A stretch of DNA of 8,278 nt from Erysipelotrichaceae bacterium (GTDB taxonomy: Bacteria; Bacillota_I; Bacilli_A; RFN20; CAG-826): assembly GCA_012729405.1 (NCBI GenBank), contig JAAYDH010000065.1, positions 1 to 8,278 of the forward strand. Reading direction: 5' to 3'. The position numbers and the translations under genes are program-made. The number at the start of each line of letters is the position of its first letter. Position 1 is the first letter of the stretch. Shown here piece after piece: positions 5,879 to 8,278 of the stretch. Under the pieces are notes generated by a model. That model worked only from the letters and a program-made list of their open reading frames with translations. It was not told the DNA's origin and did not search any database.

Positions 5879-6508
5879 ATGAAAGTCGTGCCCTTTGTGT
5901 ATGGAGACAGGGAAGAATTATTCGCTAATTGCTACCTAGCAATCGACGAATCATCTTCTTGTGTCGTCATAGACCCATCGTGCGATTATGATGGTGTCAT
6001 CAACTACATCCGAAAGAATAATCTAAAGTGTAAAGGGGTTCTCTTAACTCATGCACATTTTGACCATATGCGTGGAATTGATAGAACAGTCGCAGCCTTC
6101 GATGTTCCCTTTTTTGTTTCACGAGATGACGAAGATGGCTTGACCAATTCGGAAATAAATTGTTCAACACTTAGCAAACACGATGTCATTATCAAAACAA
6201 AAGCCAGAGTGGTGGATGATCAAGAAGTCCTTAATCTACTCGACGAACCAATCAAGGTGATTTCCACTCCATTCCACACGAAAGGTTCAATTTGCTATTA
6301 TATAGCAACTAACAATATTATTTTCACCGGAGATACGTTGTTTCGCGGTTTCATTGGAAGGACGGATTTGCCATCCTCTATTGCCCGAGAAACAAAGGCT
6401 TCTCTCGCGAAGCTCCTCGCCCTCCCAGACGAGACAAAAGTCTATCCAGGCCATGGGTTGACAACTAATATCGGTTTTGAACGGAAACTAAATCCGTTTA
6501 TTAAATAG
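5879..6508 (+). CDS. Metallo-beta-lactamase fold hydrolase, glyoxalase II-like (YqgX/YcbL type)
   Basis: Probable cytosolic metal-dependent thioester or ester hydrolase, most like the short glyoxalase II family (B. subtilis YqgX is of similar size). The 209-residue protein has THAHFDH (57-63), His133 in FHTKGS, Asp152 in FTGDTLF, the GRTDL segment (160-164) typical of glyoxalase II-like enzymes, and the final PGHG (190-193). These supply the usual dinuclear metal ligands. The family motif HTPGS reads HTKGS here. The protein lacks the long C-terminal substrate domain of classical glyoxalase II, so the true substrate is unknown. GAGGTG at 5868-5873 supports the ATG. The gene follows the rpmG terminator with no clear promoter of its own. 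Confidence 0.9.
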   Translation: MKVVPFVYGDREELFANCYLAIDESSSCVVIDPSCDYDGVINYIRKNNLKCKGVLLTHAHFDHMRGIDRTVAAFDVPFFVSRDDEDGLTNSEINCSTLSKHDVIIKTKARVVDDQEVLNLLDEPIKVISTPFHTKGSICYYIATNNIIFTGDTLFRGFIGRTDLPSSIARETKASLAKLLALPDETKVYPGHGLTTNIGFERKLNPFIK

Positions 6509-6525
6509 CAATTATTTGCTATAAT
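6497..6525 (+). promoter_or_regulatory. Extended -10 promoter for efp
   Basis: TGCTATAAT at 6517-6525 is a perfect extended -10 element. A poor -35 (TTTATT, 6497-6502) lies 17 bases upstream and overlaps the end of the hydrolase gene, as expected for TGn promoters that need little -35 contact. Transcription would begin near 6532, leaving a leader of about 24 bases before the efp ATG. Confidence 0.7.
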
Positions 6526-6555
6526 AAGTAAGATTTTTTAGAAAGGGTAAACATT

Positions 6556-7113
6556 ATGGTAAATGTAACAGAATTAAGACCAGGCAACTTCTTTACCGAA
6601 GAAGGTAATATCTTTCAGGTCCAAGACATACTTTTAAATAAGACCGCAATGAGAAAAATGGTGGCGAAAGTTAAGGTCAAAAACTTAAGAAGTGGATCAA
6701 TCGTGGAAATCAGTCGCAATAGCGGATACATGATTGAAACCATTCGCCTCGACAAACGTCAAATGCAATTTTTATATGATTCCGGCGACTTTTTAGTGTT
6801 CATGGATCAAGAAACTTATGATCAAATTGAAATTGAAAAGAGCCGTCTTGAATGGGAAAAACAATTCCTCAAGGGCGATGAAATCGTCGAAATCACTTCT
6901 TACGAAGGTGAAATCTTAGGTATTAACTTACCTGCCAAAGTCGCATTAAAGATTACGGTCTGCGAACCAGCGGTTCGCGGTGACACCGTTAATAAAGCGA
7001 TGAAAGATGCAACACTTGAAACCGGATTAAAGATTAGAGTTCCGCTCTTCATTAATGAAGGTGAAGTGGTCAGTGTTCGCACCGACGATGCAAGCTACGA
7101 TGGGAGGGCATAA
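6556..7113 (+). CDS. efp: Elongation factor P, with non-canonical domain I loop
   Basis: Translation factor that binds between the P and E sites and relieves ribosome stalling at polyproline. All three domains are visible in 185 residues, the standard length: domain I (VTELRPGNFF at the start, KVKNLRSGS at 40-48), domain II (MQFLYDSGDFLVFMD), and the diagnostic C-terminal domain (TGLKIRVPLFINEGE, ending SYDGRA). The loop that normally reads KPGKG is NKTAMRKM (28-35). Aligned without gaps from KNLR, Met32 falls at the residue modified in B. subtilis (Lys32), with Arg33 and Lys34 next to it. GAAAGG at 6541-6546 serves as ribosome binding site, and an extended -10 promoter lies upstream. The next gene starts five bases after the stop. 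Confidence 0.95.
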   Translation: MVNVTELRPGNFFTEEGNIFQVQDILLNKTAMRKMVAKVKVKNLRSGSIVEISRNSGYMIETIRLDKRQMQFLYDSGDFLVFMDQETYDQIEIEKSRLEWEKQFLKGDEIVEITSYEGEILGINLPAKVALKITVCEPAVRGDTVNKAMKDATLETGLKIRVPLFINEGEVVSVRTDDASYDGRA

Positions 7114-7118
7114 TTAAC

Positions 7119-7337
7119 ATGGAAGTTTGGCAAGTTATTCTTTATATCGTTCTCGCCTTAATTGGTGGTGCAGTCGCAGGTTTCTTTATCTCTCGCTACT
7201 TTTTCAAAAGAGAGCTCAAAAAGAACCCTCCAATCAACGAAAAAATGATTCGCGTCATGCTCACTCAAATGGGTCGTAAACCCAGCGAGAAGCAGGTTCG
7301 TGAGATCATGAATTCGATGAACGCTGCGAATAAGTAA
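7119..7337 (+). CDS. UPF0154 / YneF-family small membrane protein
   Basis: A 72-residue protein with one N-terminal transmembrane helix (about residues 5-27, rich in Leu, Ile, Gly and Ala), followed by a basic stretch (RYFFKRELKKNPP). The family signature is INEKMIRVMLTQMGRKPSEK, then a helix ending near MNSMN. This matches the YneF/UPF0154 family of Bacilli and Mollicutes, whose function is unknown. The basic stretch after the helix suggests that the C-terminal part is cytoplasmic. GGGAGGG at 7102-7108, inside the end of efp, is the ribosome binding site. Co-transcription with efp is likely, and a strong terminator follows. Confidence 0.92.
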   Translation: MEVWQVILYIVLALIGGAVAGFFISRYFFKRELKKNPPINEKMIRVMLTQMGRKPSEKQVREIMNSMNAANK

Positions 7338-7351
7338 TTGAACAGCAAAAC

Positions 7352-7376
7352 AGCTCTTGGAAACAAGGGCTTTTTT
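7352..7376 (+). terminator. Rho-independent terminator of the efp-yneF-like transcript
   Basis: AGCTCTTG and CAAGGGCT pair over 8 bp with one G:U pair around a GAAA tetraloop, followed by TTTTTT through 7376. It lies 15 bases after the stop of the yneF-like gene. Confidence 0.87.
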
Positions 7377-7383
7377 CTTACCA

Positions 7384-7408
7384 AAATAAAAGCCTATCAA
7401 AGATAGGC
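7384..7408 (-). terminator. Rho-independent terminator of plsY
   Basis: Read on the minus strand, GCCTATC and GATAGGC form a perfect 7-bp stem around TTT, followed by TTTTATTTT. It lies 30 bases past the plsY stop. On the plus strand the hairpin has no immediate T-run, so it mainly serves the minus strand. Confidence 0.85.
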
Positions 7409-7411
7409 AAT

Positions 7412-7432
7412 TACTAATTTTATACTAATTTT
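7412..7432. repeat. Two direct copies of TACTAATTTT, 11-bp period
   Basis: TACTAATTTT occurs at 7412-7421 and again at 7423-7432, a one-helical-turn repeat between the plsY stop and its terminator. It may be simple AT-rich sequence drift; no function is evident. Confidence 0.5.
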
Positions 7433-7438
7433 TTACTT

Positions 7439-8203
7439 TTATTTCATCCACGAAATCTTGCGTTCTGTGCCTTTTTTTAGACGCTTAATATTTTCCGAAT
7501 GGCGGAATAAAACGAACACTGATTCGATAGTCAGAACGGTAGAAAACACCCAAGAAAGAATGAGTGCCCATCCATATGTAGGTAGGAAATATAAACTAGG
7601 CGGAATTACTTTAGTCATTACGAGAATGGCCCAGACCCAAGAGATAAGCGTGGTGATAATCGGAGTGATAATGCTAGCTAAAGAAACATATTTCGTGAGT
7701 TTGAGGATGAGAAAATAAATCATGCAGGGAAGGATAGCGAGCATCCAGGAAGCTAAGAGGACAGTTCCAGCGAAAACAGAGACGCCCTTTCCGCCTTTAA
7801 ATTGAGCGAAAAGTGGCCAACAATGACCAACCATGCAACCTATGGTTGCAAACCAGTAAACTGGCCATGGAATAATGAAGGCGGTGTTGATGCCAAAATT
7901 GTTGACGAGATCGATGGTTGGAGAAAGGGCTTGCCCATCGACAAAAGGGACGAGAGTGAAAAGCACCCAGCAAATCCAAAGTGAGATGGCGGCCTTAATC
8001 ATATCAAGAACAATGACTAACAAACCAATCTTTTTGCCCCATATACGACCAGCGTTGGTACCACCGGCATTGTGTGATCCATAATCGCGAGGATCTTGAT
8101 TAAACAAACTTTTGCCAAGCCAAATAGCGGTGGGGATCGAACCAAATAAGTATCCAATCACAGTGCAGAATAATGCAGCTAATATATTTATTAATATATT
8201 CAT
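7439..8203 (-). CDS. plsY: Acyl-phosphate:glycerol-3-phosphate acyltransferase PlsY
   Basis: Integral membrane enzyme that transfers the acyl group of acyl-phosphate to glycerol-3-phosphate, the first committed step of phospholipid synthesis. The 254-residue, very hydrophobic protein shows the three PlsY motifs in order: GSHNAGGTNAGR (42-53; usually SGNxGATN), GHCWPLFAQFKGGKGVS (126-142), and RHSENIKRLKKGTE (234-247). GSIPTA (21-26) near the N-terminus is also typical. Several transmembrane helices lie between the motifs. It is longer than the common 190-215 residues, mainly in the segment between motifs 1 and 2 and in the region before motif 3. GAGGG at 8210-8214 on the minus strand supports the start. 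It has its own promoter and terminator. Confidence 0.95.
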   Translation of the reverse strand: MNILINILAALFCTVIGYLFGSIPTAIWLGKSLFNQDPRDYGSHNAGGTNAGRIWGKKIGLLVIVLDMIKAAISLWICWVLFTLVPFVDGQALSPTIDLVNNFGINTAFIIPWPVYWFATIGCMVGHCWPLFAQFKGGKGVSVFAGTVLLASWMLAILPCMIYFLILKLTKYVSLASIITPIITTLISWVWAILVMTKVIPPSLYFLPTYGWALILSWVFSTVLTIESVFVLFRHSENIKRLKKGTERKISWMK

Positions 8204-8231
8204 ATTTTACCCTCGTTTTCCTGTCTTTTTT

Positions 8232-8259
8232 ATTCTACTAAATTACTTTATATTTGCAA
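8232..8259 (-). promoter_or_regulatory. Promoter for plsY
   Basis: On the minus strand TTGCAA (-35, 8254-8259, 4/6) and TAGAAT (-10, 8232-8237, 5/6) are 16 bases apart. Transcription would start near 8225, giving a leader of about 22 bases that contains the GAGGG ribosome binding site. Confidence 0.55.
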
Positions 8260-8276
8260 CTTAATTTGTATATAAT
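8247..8276 (+). promoter_or_regulatory. Candidate divergent promoter at the right edge
   Basis: TATAAT at 8271-8276 is a perfect -10 box; TTTATA at 8247-8252 (4/6) is 18 bases upstream. It points out of the window. In several Bacilli plsY diverges from parE, so parE is a possible target, but the gene is not in view. It overlaps the plsY -35 region. Confidence 0.35.
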
Positions 8277-8278
8277 TA

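Noticed and set aside
7458..8084. Plus-strand open frames antisense to plsY
   Set aside because: They are shadows of a strongly conserved membrane enzyme; their translations show no recognisable domain.
1..8278. Mobile elements, CRISPR arrays, tRNA or rRNA genes, riboswitches, defence or toxin systems
   Set aside because: No repeats of suitable length, transposase motifs, cloverleaf or conserved RNA leader were seen, and nearly all sequence is covered by core genes. No spacer exceeds about 100 bases.

Overview
The window is a gene-dense housekeeping segment of a low-GC Gram-positive bacterium. The gene order (rpoD, trmK, a NIF3-family gene, ispH, nfo, ispG) strongly resembles the sigA-yqfN-yqfO-ispH-nfo-ispG neighbourhood of Bacilli. 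The YneF-family protein, the strong GAGG-type Shine-Dalgarno sites and the AT-rich spacers point the same way. I infer Bacillota, class Bacilli, possibly an uncultured lineage near Mollicutes or Erysipelotrichia. The genetic code appears standard: all 20 tryptophans in the called proteins are encoded by TGG and no gene contains an in-frame TGA.

Layout. Positions 1-2734 form a plus-strand operon: a probable primase (dnaG) tail, the primary sigma factor rpoD, tRNA methyltransferase trmK and a NIF3-family metal protein, with junctions of a few bases or short overlaps. ispH (minus) converges on it with an 8-bp overlap. ispH diverges from nfo (plus) across a 56-bp gap that contains a perfect 14-bp palindrome. 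nfo then meets ispG (minus) stop-to-stop with no gap. ispG diverges from rpmG (plus), which ends in a hairpin terminator and is followed by a glyoxalase II-like hydrolase. efp has its own extended -10 promoter and is followed closely by a yneF-like membrane-protein gene. Two terminators then separate this block from convergent plsY (minus). The right edge carries a divergent promoter region for a gene outside the window.

Function. ispG and ispH encode the last two steps of the MEP isoprenoid pathway and need Fe-S clusters. plsY makes lysophosphatidate for membrane lipids. rpoD supports transcription; rpmG, efp and trmK support translation; nfo repairs abasic DNA. This is core metabolism rather than an accessory island, and I see no phage, transposon, CRISPR, toxin or defence locus.

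The most interesting signals are subtle. EF-P lacks the usual KPGKG loop, with Met where B. subtilis has its modified Lys32. A near-identical 12-bp symmetric motif, TATGTTNNCATA, sits in the upstream regions of both ispH and ispG. The predicted ispG promoter would give a leaderless mRNA and has a second palindrome filling its -35/-10 spacer. The sigma factor carries an AT-hook-like RGRP element near its N-terminus.
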